A DNA stretch of 64,000 nt from Solitalea longa (GCF_002920915.1 NZ_PQVF01000001.1:186001-250000), one strand, 5' to 3'; positions 36,513 through 45,756 are shown, counted from the stretch's first letter. Numbers and translations: made by a program. The notes: generated by a model from the sequence alone, not told the origin.

Positions 36513-37397
36513 ATGTTAGAAAAAACAGCTAATCAGTTTTCTTTATTTACAAAAAATCTGATCAATACCATTTCTTCAATTTTGAAGATTGTCATCCGCT
36601 CCCGATTCAATGTACAATTACCTTCAAAAACAAATGATCGATGTTCCATTTTGGGAAATGGTCCCTCTCTGCAATTTTCACTTGAAAATAATCTCGAGTT
36701 TATTCAGTGTACAGAATTAATATGTGTTAACAATTTTGCTCATTCTCCATATTTCATCAAGCTGACTCCTAAGAATTATGCTCTGCTTGATCCCTATTTT
36801 TTTTTATTTGATGGAAATGAGTACAATCGGGAGGATGTAAGCCAGACCATGAAAGCATTTGCTGAAGTTAACTGGGATATGTATCTCTTCATGCCGCAAC
36901 ATGCCAGGAAATCGAATTTTCTCAATCAGCTAATTAAAAGTAATACTTTCCTTCATCCTGTATACTTCAATTATACAGTTACCCGTGGGTTCGAAAAAAT
37001 TATTCATTGGCTATTCAAACAGAATTTAGGAATGCCGCAATGCCAAAATATTTTGGCCGCCAGTATTTGTTTATCTATAAACAGGGGATTTAAAGAGATT
37101 TATCTTTTCGGTGCAGACCATTCTTGGCACGAACAATTGCAATTAACCGATCAAAACGATCTTACGATTAAAGATCTTCATTTTTATGATGCTAATCCTA
37201 ATCATATGCCTACCCATAAATTGGTAGATGTGAAAAGCAAAAAGAAAACTACTATGTCATTTCAGTTTGCTGCGCTTTCAAAGGCATTTCTTAGTTATGA
37301 AATTTTGGAACGTTATGCACGGCAATTAGGTGTTAAGGTTTTCAACGCAAGTGCCAAAAGCTATATTGATGCATTTGAAAGAATTAGGCTATCTTAG
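36513..37397 (+). CDS. DUF115/Maf-like protein, candidate sugar transferase
   Basis: A 294-residue protein. The motif CSILGNGPSLQFSLE (about 45-59) is the signature of the DUF115/MptE-like fold, which includes the Maf proteins that put pseudaminic or legionaminic acid on flagellin. FGADHSWHEQL (about 198-208) is the second conserved block. No signal or membrane helix is seen. It is directly upstream of pseB (18 bp to its ATG). The role as the pseudaminic acid transferase is inferred from fold and location, not shown. Confidence 0.7.
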   Translation: MLEKTANQFSLFTKNLINTISSILKIVIRSRFNVQLPSKTNDRCSILGNGPSLQFSLENNLEFIQCTELICVNNFAHSPYFIKLTPKNYALLDPYFFLFDGNEYNREDVSQTMKAFAEVNWDMYLFMPQHARKSNFLNQLIKSNTFLHPVYFNYTVTRGFEKIIHWLFKQNLGMPQCQNILAASICLSINRGFKEIYLFGADHSWHEQLQLTDQNDLTIKDLHFYDANPNHMPTHKLVDVKSKKKTTMSFQFAALSKAFLSYEILERYARQLGVKVFNASAKSYIDAFERIRLS

Positions 37398-37403
37398 CGT
37401 TTT

Positions 37404-37411
37404 TATTTTTG
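37404..37411 (+). promoter_or_regulatory. Candidate -7 box for the pse operon
   Basis: TATTTTTG right after the stop of the DUF115 gene and just before pseB. It overlaps the apparent TTG start of pseB. The -33 TTG is 25 bp upstream, which is long. Confidence 0.35.
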
Positions 37412-37414
37412 AGC

Positions 37415-38431
37415 ATGTTAGATTTAAACCATAAAGCAGTATTAATAACCGGAGGGACGGGCTCATTCGGAAAAAAGTTTGTTGAAACCATTTTAACAAA
37501 GTTTCCTGATATCAAGCGTGTAGTTATTTATTCACGTGATGAACTGAAACAATTTGAAATGTCGCAAACATTTCCACATTCAAAATATAAGTCGATCCGT
37601 TATTTTATAGGAGATGTTCGTGATGGGGAGCGTTTAAAAAGAGCATGTGAAGGAATTGATATCATCATTCATGCGGCAGCCTTAAAGCAGGTGCCTGCAG
37701 CCGAATACAATCCGATGGAATGTATTAAAACGAATGTAATGGGTGCCGAAAATGTTATTGAAGCCGCATTAGCTTGCGGTGTGAAAAATGTTGTGGCGCT
37801 TTCAACTGATAAGGCAGCTGCTCCAATTAACTTATACGGTGCCACCAAACTGTGTTCGGATAAGTTGTTCATAGCAGCAAATAATATTAAAGGCTCACGC
37901 GACATTAAGTTTTCTGTAGTTCGTTACGGAAACGTAATGGGCTCAAGAGGTTCGGTAATTCCTTTCTTTATGGAAAAGAAGAAAACCGGAATCTTGCCTA
38001 TTACAGATGAAAAAATGACCCGCTTCAATATTTCGTTGGAAGAAGGTGTGAATATGGTGCTTCATGCCATTGAGCATGCTTGGGGAGGTGAAGTTTTTGT
38101 ACCTAAAATCCCATCATACCGTATTACCGACGTTGCAGAGGCTATAGGTCCAAATTGTAAGCAAGAAATTGTTGGTATTCGTCCCGGAGAGAAGATTCAC
38201 GAAGAAATGATCACTGCTTCTGATTCATTTACTACAGTTGATTTAGGCAGATACTATGCAATCCTTCCTCAGGTTCCAAATTGGAGTCGGGAGGAATTCG
38301 ATAAGCATTTTAATGCTAAAGCCGTTCCAATGGGCTTTCAATATAACTCAGGCACTAATGATGAATGGATCAGTGCCGAGCAGATAAGAGAGCTGATTGT
38401 ACAATACGTTGATAAAGATTTTAAGGCCTAA
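37415..38431 (+). CDS. pseB: UDP-N-acetylglucosamine 4,6-dehydratase (inverting)
   Basis: First enzyme of CMP-pseudaminic acid synthesis. It converts UDP-GlcNAc to the 4-keto-6-deoxy-L-arabino sugar. The SDR motifs are AVLITGGTGSFGKKFVE and ALSTDKAAAPINLYGATK, with the family-specific Asp-Lys and Tyr-x3-Lys. HPxxxMTRF-like DEKMTRFNISLEEGV and GIRPGEKIHEEMI also fit PseB rather than CapD. It is about 338 residues. I use the ATG at 37415; the TTG two codons upstream is part of a TATTTTTG -7 box. Confidence 0.93.
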   Translation: MLDLNHKAVLITGGTGSFGKKFVETILTKFPDIKRVVIYSRDELKQFEMSQTFPHSKYKSIRYFIGDVRDGERLKRACEGIDIIIHAAALKQVPAAEYNPMECIKTNVMGAENVIEAALACGVKNVVALSTDKAAAPINLYGATKLCSDKLFIAANNIKGSRDIKFSVVRYGNVMGSRGSVIPFFMEKKKTGILPITDEKMTRFNISLEEGVNMVLHAIEHAWGGEVFVPKIPSYRITDVAEAIGPNCKQEIVGIRPGEKIHEEMITASDSFTTVDLGRYYAILPQVPNWSREEFDKHFNAKAVPMGFQYNSGTNDEWISAEQIRELIVQYVDKDFKA

Positions 38432-38457
38432 TAGCTTTTAAGAATAATTTGATAACC

Positions 38458-38486
38458 ATGCCGGAATGTTTACCACTTTCCGGCAT
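38458..38486 (+). other. Hairpin between pseB and pseC
   Basis: The perfect inverted repeat ATGCCGGAA / TTCCGGCAT with an 11-nt loop is followed by CTCTTGTTTT. It looks like a weak terminator or mRNA processing site inside the operon. Confidence 0.6.
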
Positions 38487-38501
38487 CTCTTGTTTTAAGA
38501 A

Positions 38502-39698
38502 ATGAACCCAATACCATACGGAAAGCAACACATAACAGATGAAGACATACAAGCTGTTATTGATGTTTTAAAGTCTGATTATTTGACCCAAGGACCGGCC
38601 ATAAATGCATTTGAAAATGCCTTTGCTCAATATGTTGGAGCAAAATATGCGGTTGCAGTTTCAAATGGAACAGCTGCATTGCATTTAGCTGCTTTGGCTT
38701 TGGATGTGAAAGAAGGCGATAAGGTGATTACCACCCCTATCACTTTTGCGGCTTCGGCAAATTGCATCCGTTATTGCGGTGCTGAAGTTGTTTTTGCTGA
38801 TATTGATGAAGAGACCTATTTGCTCGATATCGAAAAGGTGAAACAACTGTTGCAGGCAAGTCCAAAAGGAACATACAAAGGGATTATTCCGGTTGATTTT
38901 GCCGGTATGGCAGTGGACTTGGAAGCTTTCAGAAAGCTGGCTGATGAATATGGTTTATGGATCATTGAAGATGCTTGTCATTCACCAGGCGGTTTTTTTG
39001 TCGACTCCAATGGAGGGAAACAGCTTTGTGGAAATGGCAAATTAGCTGATCTATCGGTGTTCTCTTTTCATCCGGTAAAACATATTGCCACCGGCGAGGG
39101 GGGAATGATCACAACTGATAACGATGAGCTTTATAAAAAGCTGATTAAATTACGTACGCACGGAATTACCCGTGAGACATCGTTGTTTGAGAACACGCCA
39201 GATTTTGCTTGTGGAATGGAAAGCGAGGTTTACCCCGGTTGGTATATGGAGATGCAGACGTTGGGGTATAACTATCGCATTACCGATTTTCAGGCGGCAT
39301 TAGGGTCAAGCCAGCTTAAAAAGGCGGATAAAGGTTTACAACGCCGTATTGAAATCGCTACAAACTACGATAATGCCTTTAAAGATCTAGCTGGAGTAAA
39401 ATCACAGTTGAACGAATTATATGCAGAACATTCGGGCCATGCTTATCATCTATATGTTATCCAGGTTGAAAATCGCTTGGGGCTATATAACTATTTACGG
39501 GAACAACAAGTATTTGCACAAGTTCATTATATTCCAACGCATTTGATGCCGTACTACAGAGAGCAAGGTTGGAAGGAAGGCGACTTCCCCATTGCCGAAG
39601 CTTACTATAAACGTTGTCTCAGCTTGCCAATGTATCCTTCAATGACTGATGAGCAACAGCAATATGTTATCAATAGCATCATAAATTTCTTGAAATAA
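38502..39698 (+). CDS. pseC: UDP-4-amino-4,6-dideoxy-N-acetyl-beta-L-altrosamine transaminase
   Basis: PLP aminotransferase, the second step of the pseudaminic acid route. The 398 residues of the DegT/DnrJ/EryC1 fold show AVAVSNGTAALHLAALAL, PITFAASANCIRYCGA, IIEDACHSPGG and the PLP lysine in VFSFHPVKHIATGEGG, with GYNYRITDFQAALG and a PseC-type C-terminal end. It starts 70 bp after pseB and ends 1 bp before pseF. Confidence 0.93.
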   Translation: MNPIPYGKQHITDEDIQAVIDVLKSDYLTQGPAINAFENAFAQYVGAKYAVAVSNGTAALHLAALALDVKEGDKVITTPITFAASANCIRYCGAEVVFADIDEETYLLDIEKVKQLLQASPKGTYKGIIPVDFAGMAVDLEAFRKLADEYGLWIIEDACHSPGGFFVDSNGGKQLCGNGKLADLSVFSFHPVKHIATGEGGMITTDNDELYKKLIKLRTHGITRETSLFENTPDFACGMESEVYPGWYMEMQTLGYNYRITDFQAALGSSQLKKADKGLQRRIEIATNYDNAFKDLAGVKSQLNELYAEHSGHAYHLYVIQVENRLGLYNYLREQQVFAQVHYIPTHLMPYYREQGWKEGDFPIAEAYYKRCLSLPMYPSMTDEQQQYVINSIINFLK

Positions 39699-39699
39699 A

Positions 39700-40386
39700 A
39701 TGAGTGTATTAGCTATTATACCTGCCAGAGGAGGAAGTAAACGCATTCCAAAGAAAAATATAAAAGATTTTTTGGGTAAGCCAATCATTTCATACTCAAT
39801 TGAGGCGGCAATAGAAGCACAAGTTTTTGATGAAATAATGGTGTCGACTGATGATGAAGAAATAGCAGAAATTGCCCTTAAGTACGGTGCAAAAGTGCCG
39901 TTTAAACGTTCAAATGAAAATGCTAGTGATTTTGCTACTACAATGGATGTTTTAGCTGAAGTTTATAATAGCTATTTATCAAACGGAGCAAACTTTGAAT
40001 ATGCATGCTGTATCTATCCAACAGCTCCTTTTGTTTCTTCAACTAAACTGATTGACGCCTTCGAAAAACTAAAAAAAGGAAACTATGATTCGGTATTCCC
40101 TATTCAAAAGTTTAGCTATCCAATTTTTCGCGCTTTAAAAAACGAAAACGATAAAATAGCACTTTTGTTCCCCGAGTTTGAAAATAAGCGATCGCAGGAT
40201 ATCCCGGATGCTTTTCATGATGCCGGACAATTCTATTTCTTTAAAACATCAATTTTAGAGAACAAAACCATTTTTACAAATAATAGCTGTGGAATTACAA
40301 TTGATGAATTGGAAGGCCAGGATATTGATAATTTAAGTGACTGGAAAATTGCGGAGATTAAATATCAACTTTTAAAGAACAGTTAA
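39700..40386 (+). CDS. pseF: Pseudaminic acid cytidylyltransferase
   Basis: Activates pseudaminic acid with CTP to give CMP-Pse. The 228 residues begin with the CMP-sugar synthetase motif AIIPARGGSKRIPKKN and include the KRSNENASDFATT and CIYPTAPFVS blocks. DAGQFYFFKTS near residue 176 is typical of PseF. Length is normal. Its stop overlaps the pseG start by one base (TAATG). Confidence 0.93.
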   Translation: MSVLAIIPARGGSKRIPKKNIKDFLGKPIISYSIEAAIEAQVFDEIMVSTDDEEIAEIALKYGAKVPFKRSNENASDFATTMDVLAEVYNSYLSNGANFEYACCIYPTAPFVSSTKLIDAFEKLKKGNYDSVFPIQKFSYPIFRALKNENDKIALLFPEFENKRSQDIPDAFHDAGQFYFFKTSILENKTIFTNNSCGITIDELEGQDIDNLSDWKIAEIKYQLLKNS

Positions 40387-41360
40387 TGAAAGAGAAGGCT
40401 GGAATACTTTTTAGAGTTGATGGAAACAGCATAATCGGTCTTGGGCATATAATTCGATGTCAGGCAATGGCTCATATGCTAAAAGATACTTTCGAATGTA
40501 CTTTTCATGTCCGCCAACCTTCGCCTCATCTTGTAAATGATTTTGAGAAACTAGGTTATAAATTGAACGTAGTTGCTGATTTTGATGACATACATGTAGA
40601 GGCTAGAGAATGGTCTAAGCAGCTAAATTCAACTGACATTGTCGTTTTAGATGGATATAGATTTGATACGCAGTATCAGCAGCAAATAAAAGATAAGGGC
40701 TGTAAGCTTGTATGTATTGATGACATTCACGCCTATCATTTTGTTGCCGATGCTATAATCAGCCATTCGGGAGGAATAAAAGAAGAATGGTATTCTAAAG
40801 AAAGCTATACAAGGCTTTATCACGGCTTAAAATACGCATTATTGCGACCTGGATTTATTGCTGAAGCCAGCCAAAAAAGGGTTTTAAAAACGGTAAATGA
40901 GCATGTGTTTATTTGCCTCGGTGGTGCAGATCCGAATAATAATACTCAGTTGGTATTAAATAACTGTATGGATATCAGGGCCAGTTATCACTTGGTATTG
41001 GGGAGCGCTTTTATGCACCAGGAATCTGTTGATCGGTTCATTAGTAGTACTCAAATGGATGTAAAGGTTTACTATAATCTTTCTGAAATGGAAATGATTA
41101 AGCTAATGAAAAAATGTGACAGGGCAATTTGTTCTCCAAGCAGCATCTCCATGGAGTATTTGTGTATAAAAGGAATACTGTATTTGCTGCTTACCGCCGA
41201 TAATCAGCAGCATTTATATAACTATTATTTAGAGAATAATTTGGCTAAAGACTTTAATACTTTTGCCGATCCAAATGCTGATATCAATTGGACTTTACTT
41301 ACTCAGCTCTTTGACGGTAATCAAAAAGAGAGAATTATAGAACTTATAAAATCGATTTAA
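40386..41360 (+). CDS. pseG: UDP-2,4-diacetamido-2,4,6-trideoxy-beta-L-altropyranose hydrolase
   Basis: Removes UDP from the diacetamido sugar, the fourth step. The 324-residue GT-B-like protein has the signature FRVDGNSIIGLGHIIRC with the catalytic His, CLGGADPNNNTQLVL, and a CSPSSISMEYLCIKG block for the nucleotide. It is translationally coupled at both ends by TAATG overlaps (with pseF and pseH). Confidence 0.92.
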   Translation: MKEKAGILFRVDGNSIIGLGHIIRCQAMAHMLKDTFECTFHVRQPSPHLVNDFEKLGYKLNVVADFDDIHVEAREWSKQLNSTDIVVLDGYRFDTQYQQQIKDKGCKLVCIDDIHAYHFVADAIISHSGGIKEEWYSKESYTRLYHGLKYALLRPGFIAEASQKRVLKTVNEHVFICLGGADPNNNTQLVLNNCMDIRASYHLVLGSAFMHQESVDRFISSTQMDVKVYYNLSEMEMIKLMKKCDRAICSPSSISMEYLCIKGILYLLLTADNQQHLYNYYLENNLAKDFNTFADPNADINWTLLTQLFDGNQKERIIELIKSI

Positions 41361-41905
41361 TGGATATCAAATTAGTTGATCTCACCGAAAAGGATATTGA
41401 ATTAGTAAGAACATGGCGTAACTCACCCGAAGTTGCGGCCTATATGTACACCGATTCTCAAATTACGAAAGAGGATCAGGAGCGATGGTTTGAAAGAACG
41501 AAGGATGATTCTAGCTCTAAATACTGGATTATTGAATACAATGATCAAAAAGTAGGTTTAGCTTCATTAACCGGGATTAGTTCAACTTTTAGTTCGTGTT
41601 ATTGGGCTTTTTACTTAGGAGATCCCAGTGCAAAGGGAGGATTGGGAGCAAAAATAGAATACAATGTAATTAACTATGTTTTTGATGTTTTGAAGCTGAA
41701 TAAATTGCGGTGTGAAGTTTTTGTATTCAATGAAAAGGTTACTCAGTTGCATGAAAAATTTGGTTTTAGACGTGAGGCTTATTATCGTCAACATGTGAAA
41801 AAGAATGGTAAATTTGAGGATGTGGTGGGTTTAGCCTTATTAAAAGCGGATTGGGAAGCAATAAAAGACTCTTTGAAACATAAAGTTTATAGAGGCAAAG
41901 CTTAA
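41360..41905 (+). CDS. pseH: UDP-4-amino-4,6-dideoxy-N-acetyl-beta-L-altrosamine N-acetyltransferase
   Basis: A 181-residue GNAT enzyme that acetylates the 4-amino group, the third step. LVRTWRNSPEVAAYMYT with W/N/R residues and KEDQERWFERTK match PseH. AYYRQHVKKNGKFEDVVGLALL near the end is also typical. It overlaps pseG by one base, which supports the assignment over the two other GNATs in the cluster. Confidence 0.88.
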   Translation: MDIKLVDLTEKDIELVRTWRNSPEVAAYMYTDSQITKEDQERWFERTKDDSSSKYWIIEYNDQKVGLASLTGISSTFSSCYWAFYLGDPSAKGGLGAKIEYNVINYVFDVLKLNKLRCEVFVFNEKVTQLHEKFGFRREAYYRQHVKKNGKFEDVVGLALLKADWEAIKDSLKHKVYRGKA

Positions 41906-41962
41906 TAATTAGTCGTTTTTTAACCATAATAGGTAGTATTAATTTAACGAGATACTCATTGA

Positions 41963-42544
41963 ATGAAGAAGTTTTCTGCAGAAAGAATCTATCTAAAAGA
42001 AATTGATCTTGCTGATATAAATCAGCGAGTAATGGATTGGTTCAGCGATGAGGAATTAATGAAGTTTTACACCAATTCAAAGAAACAAATAACAAAGGAA
42101 TCGCTTATTCAGTCGATAATTGACGGGAAAGAGAGTCATAATCTCTATACTTTTGGAATTTATGACGTGGTCTCTGATCAATTAATAGGAACTATGAAAT
42201 TAGGGCCTATTAACCATGCACAAAAGACCTCAGATCTGGTAGCCTTAATTGGGGATCATGCCTTTTTAGGAAAGGGATTAGCGGTTGAAGCCATAAAAGT
42301 GGGAATTCAGATAGCATTTGAAGAATACGATTTAAGAAAGCTTTTTGGCGGAATGTATGAATCAAATATTGCATCTATTAAAGCCTACTGCAGGGCAGGC
42401 TGGATAATTGAAGGTAGATTGAAAGGGCATTATTGGGTGGATGGAAAAAACGAAGACCGACTTTTAGCGGCTTGTTTTAATCCAAAGTATTTTACCAAAG
42501 AAGAAATCGAAGCTGTCAAGGAACAGGAAAAAGGGTATTTATAA
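41963..42544 (+). CDS. GNAT N-acetyltransferase in the pse cluster
   Basis: A 193-residue RimJ/RimL-like GNAT. FLGKGLAVEAIKVGIQIAFEE is the acetyl-CoA-binding region, and LRKLFGGMYESNIASIKAYCRAGW follows. It sits between pseH and pseI. The acceptor is unknown. It could acylate the 7-amino group of pseudaminic acid or another sugar of the same glycan. It is not required for the standard pathway. Confidence 0.82.
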   Translation: MKKFSAERIYLKEIDLADINQRVMDWFSDEELMKFYTNSKKQITKESLIQSIIDGKESHNLYTFGIYDVVSDQLIGTMKLGPINHAQKTSDLVALIGDHAFLGKGLAVEAIKVGIQIAFEEYDLRKLFGGMYESNIASIKAYCRAGWIIEGRLKGHYWVDGKNEDRLLAACFNPKYFTKEEIEAVKEQEKGYL

Positions 42545-42594
42545 ACATAGTATAGCTGGTTACTGAACTGAGCAAGCCGAGCTTTCAAATAATT

Positions 42595-43650
42595 ATGAAG
42601 TCATTTAAAATATCGAATATAGAAATTGGCCCTGAGCATAAGCCGTTTATCATTGCGGAAATGTCGGGCAATCATAATCAATCACTCGACCGAGCATTGG
42701 AGATCGTTGATGCCGCAGCCGATGCCGGCGCGCACTGCATTAAGCTTCAAACATACCGAGCTGATACGATAACATTTAATAGCAATTCGGCTGAGTTTAC
42801 CATAAATGATGATAAATCAATATGGAAAGGCCAAAATCTTTACCAGCTCTATGAACAAGCCTACACCCCATGGGAATGGCACCAGCCTATTTTTGAGCAT
42901 GCAAAAAAACGAGGCATCCTGGCTTTTAGTTCTCCTTTTGATGTAACCGCGGTCGATTTCCTTGAAACATTGGATGTGCCCGCTTATAAAGTTGCCTCAT
43001 TTGAAAACACTGATCATATTTTATTAAAGAAAGTTGCCCAAACTGGCAAGCCAGTAATTATGTCAACCGGCGTGGCTTCTGTAGCCGATATCGAAGAATC
43101 GGTGAAAGTATTAAGAGAAGCAGGTTGTGAGCAATTGGTATTGTTAAAATGTACAAGCACCTACCCAGCTTCACCAGAAAACACCAATCTTTTAACCATT
43201 CCGCATATGGCACAGCTGTTTAATGTTTCAGTTGGACTGTCAGATCATACAATGGGAATTGGAGCTTCTGTGGCAGCAGTGGCCATGGGTGCCCGAGTAA
43301 TTGAAAAACATTTTACATTGCGAAGAGCCGATGGCGGCGTTGATTCAACGTTTTCATTAGAGCCCGAAGAAATGAAAGCCTTAGTGATTGAGTCGGAACG
43401 TGCATTTTTGGCAATGGGAAAAGTGAATTATACCCTGTCAGATAAGGAGAAAAATAGCTTGCAGTTTAAACGATCATTGTTTGTGGTGAAAGATCTGGAA
43501 GCTGGAGAGGAATTTTCAGCAGAAAATGTAAAATCGATCAGGCCTGCAAACGGATTGCACACCCGCTATTATGATCAAATTTTAGGGAAGAAGGCCAAAA
43601 CGGCAATTAAAGCAGGAACGCCTTTAGCCTGGAACCTCGTTAGTTTATAA
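42595..43650 (+). CDS. pseI: Pseudaminic acid synthase
   Basis: Condenses the 2,4-diacetamido-6-deoxy sugar with phosphoenolpyruvate to make pseudaminic acid. The 351 residues contain a NeuB-like TIM barrel (IIAEMSGNHNQSLDRALEIV, CIKLQTYRADTIT, FSSPFDVTAVDFLE, LLKCTSTYPA, VGLSDHTMGIGASVAA, EKHFTLRRADGGVDSTFSL) and a C-terminal SAF/antifreeze-like domain (FKRSLFVVKDLEAGEEF). RRADGGVD distinguishes PseI from sialic acid synthases. Confidence 0.94.
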   Translation: MKSFKISNIEIGPEHKPFIIAEMSGNHNQSLDRALEIVDAAADAGAHCIKLQTYRADTITFNSNSAEFTINDDKSIWKGQNLYQLYEQAYTPWEWHQPIFEHAKKRGILAFSSPFDVTAVDFLETLDVPAYKVASFENTDHILLKKVAQTGKPVIMSTGVASVADIEESVKVLREAGCEQLVLLKCTSTYPASPENTNLLTIPHMAQLFNVSVGLSDHTMGIGASVAAVAMGARVIEKHFTLRRADGGVDSTFSLEPEEMKALVIESERAFLAMGKVNYTLSDKEKNSLQFKRSLFVVKDLEAGEEFSAENVKSIRPANGLHTRYYDQILGKKAKTAIKAGTPLAWNLVSL

Positions 43651-43730
43651 TTTTTAAAACATAACCGTTACTTTTACTAAATGATTGATTAAAATTGATA
43701 ATCAATCTGAATTTATATCTAAATATCTTT

Positions 43731-44195
43731 ATGATTATTCACCGCCTAGCGAAACCTACTGACGTTGATTTATATTTTAAATGGGCTAATGAAGACCAAG
43801 CTCGTAAAAATTCTTACAGTCAGAAAAAGATCGATTTTCAAACCCATGTAAATTGGTTTAATGCGAGTTTAAAAGATGAGAACTCCATTATGCTGGTGTT
43901 TGAGTATGAAACCGGTATGCCAGTCGGACAAATTCGCTTTGAGCGCCACAACAGTGATACCATCATTCGTATCTCTATAGATAAGGATTTTAGAGGTCGT
44001 TTACTAGCCAAACAAATGATCATGGATGCTTGTCGCCACTTCTTCACTCTTTTCCCTGGTGATCTGGTGCGTGCTTATATCCGTAAAGAAAATATGGCTT
44101 CAGTTCGTGCCTTTGAACATTCAGGTTTTGAATTTGAGAAAGAAACCGTGATAAACGACATTCCAAGTTTTGTTTACACTATTAGAAAATCATAG
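43731..44195 (+). CDS. GNAT N-acetyltransferase, second extra copy in the pse cluster
   Basis: A GNAT protein of about 154 residues. The frame is open from TTG at 43695, but the ATG at 43731 gives the normal GNAT start MIIHRLAKPTDVDLYFKWAN. VGQIRFERH, IRISIDKDFRGRLLAKQMI (the acetyl-CoA loop) and VRAFEHSGFEFEKE follow. It is unlike pseH and the 41963 GNAT. The substrate is unknown; location suggests sugar tailoring. Confidence 0.8.
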   Translation: MIIHRLAKPTDVDLYFKWANEDQARKNSYSQKKIDFQTHVNWFNASLKDENSIMLVFEYETGMPVGQIRFERHNSDTIIRISIDKDFRGRLLAKQMIMDACRHFFTLFPGDLVRAYIRKENMASVRAFEHSGFEFEKETVINDIPSFVYTIRKS

Positions 44196-44223
44196 TTCAG
44201 CTTTATTTCTTTAATTATTCCTG

Positions 44224-45702
44224 ATGGGATTAATTCGTAAACAAACCATAAAAGGAACAATCTACTCGTATTTGGGCGTTGCCGTGGGATTTGTAACAAC
44301 AATTGTCCTTCGGCCACATTGTTTAAGCACTGATGAGAATGGAATATTAGGACTTTTATTGGCCATTGCGGCCGTAATTGGTCAATTGTCAAGCCTCGGA
44401 TTTCAAGCTGCATCCGTTCGGTTTTTTCCTTATTTCCGTAATGCTGAAAAGAATAACAATGGTTTTTTATTTCTATCCAGTACGATTTCAGCAATAGGAT
44501 TTCTTATTTGTTTTCTTTTTATAACAATTGGAGGTGATGCTATTTGGGGTGATAATCCGGATTATAAATTGGTGTTTACCACCTATGGCCCCATTCTCTG
44601 GGGACTTTCTTTTTTTCTGCAGTTTTTTGGGGTGCTTGATAACTATAATCGCGCATTGTACGATACAGTTACTGGAACTGCATTAAGAGAGTTCTACCAA
44701 AAATTCTTTGTTGCCCTATCAATGGCATTATTGCTGGTAGTTAGTCTTAATTTTAAGCAATTTATATACGTTTGGCTTTTTGCAAATATTCTTCCTACGC
44801 TAATCATTGCTATTAAATTAGGCAGAGAAAATCGCTTAAATTTTACTCCCGACCTTTCTTTTCCTGATAAGTCACTTATCAAAGGCATGGCAAGCATAAG
44901 CTCATTTGCTGTTATAAGTGGGTTTACAACAATGGTTATTCAGTACATTGATAAAATAATGATCTATAATCTTCTGGGTTTGAGCGAAACAGGGATCTAT
45001 GACATCACTATTTATTTTGCGGTTGTAATTTCTATGCCATCAAGAGTCATGTATCGGATTGGAGGAACCATTATTGCCGACAGATGGAAAGACCATGACC
45101 TGGCCGGAATTCTTTCCATTTATCGTAAGAGCTGTATCAATCAGCTGCTTATTGGTTTGTTGTTGTTTATTGGAATTTGGGCAAATATTAATAACGTATT
45201 CCTTATTTTACCTTCGGAGTATGCTGCCGGGAAATATGTGATCCTGTTTGTAGGTTTGGGTAGCTTATTTGATATGGCTACAGGTGTTAATGGGGTGATC
45301 TTAGGAACCTCTAAATACTTCCGTTTTGATACTTATTTCTTTTTAGCATTGATCGGTGTAATCATTGGAGCCAACTATTTATTTATTCCAAAGTATGGCC
45401 TAACAGGTGCTGCAATGGCGGCCGCAATGGGTACTTTTCTTTTCAATTTCTTCAGATATATTTTTGTTTGGGTGAAATTTGGATTACAGCCTTTTAATGG
45501 CAATAATCTGGCGATACTATTAGTTGGATTAATAGTATTAGCGCTTAACTATTTGTTGCCAGCGTTGCCGAATTTCATACTAGATATAATTGTTCGCTCA
45601 GGCTTAATAGCCGCGGTTTACTTAATAGTTATTTACTGGTTTAGGCTTTCTCCTGAAATGAATGATTTGGTAAATAGTAAGCTGAAGTTTTTAAACAGAT
45701 AG
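44224..45702 (+). CDS. Polysaccharide flippase (Wzx/MATE-like)
   Basis: A 492-residue membrane protein with 12-14 hydrophobic segments (examples: YLGVAVGFVTTIVL, ILGLLLAIAAVIGQL, ILWGLSFFLQFFGVL). It belongs to the polysaccharide export flippase group, which moves undecaprenyl-linked oligosaccharide to the periplasm. It is last in the glycan island and ends at a shared terminator. No Wzy polymerase is visible in the window. Confidence 0.87.
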   Translation: MGLIRKQTIKGTIYSYLGVAVGFVTTIVLRPHCLSTDENGILGLLLAIAAVIGQLSSLGFQAASVRFFPYFRNAEKNNNGFLFLSSTISAIGFLICFLFITIGGDAIWGDNPDYKLVFTTYGPILWGLSFFLQFFGVLDNYNRALYDTVTGTALREFYQKFFVALSMALLLVVSLNFKQFIYVWLFANILPTLIIAIKLGRENRLNFTPDLSFPDKSLIKGMASISSFAVISGFTTMVIQYIDKIMIYNLLGLSETGIYDITIYFAVVISMPSRVMYRIGGTIIADRWKDHDLAGILSIYRKSCINQLLIGLLLFIGIWANINNVFLILPSEYAAGKYVILFVGLGSLFDMATGVNGVILGTSKYFRFDTYFFLALIGVIIGANYLFIPKYGLTGAAMAAAMGTFLFNFFRYIFVWVKFGLQPFNGNNLAILLVGLIVLALNYLLPALPNFILDIIVRSGLIAAVYLIVIYWFRLSPEMNDLVNSKLKFLNR

Positions 45703-45720
45703 AATTAAGATACTTAAAGT

Positions 45721-45756
45721 AAAAGCCCTGACAATTTCAATTGTCAGGGCTTTATT
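45721..45756. terminator. Bidirectional terminator between flippase and hisS
   Basis: AAAAGCCCTGACAA / TTGTCAGGGCTTT stem between convergent genes, with A-rich and T-rich flanks. Confidence 0.85.

Noticed and set aside
33984-45702. Glycan island as a recently transferred element
   Set aside because: Such loci are often transferred, but I see no integrase, tRNA edge, direct repeats or clear base-composition break, so transfer cannot be supported from this window.
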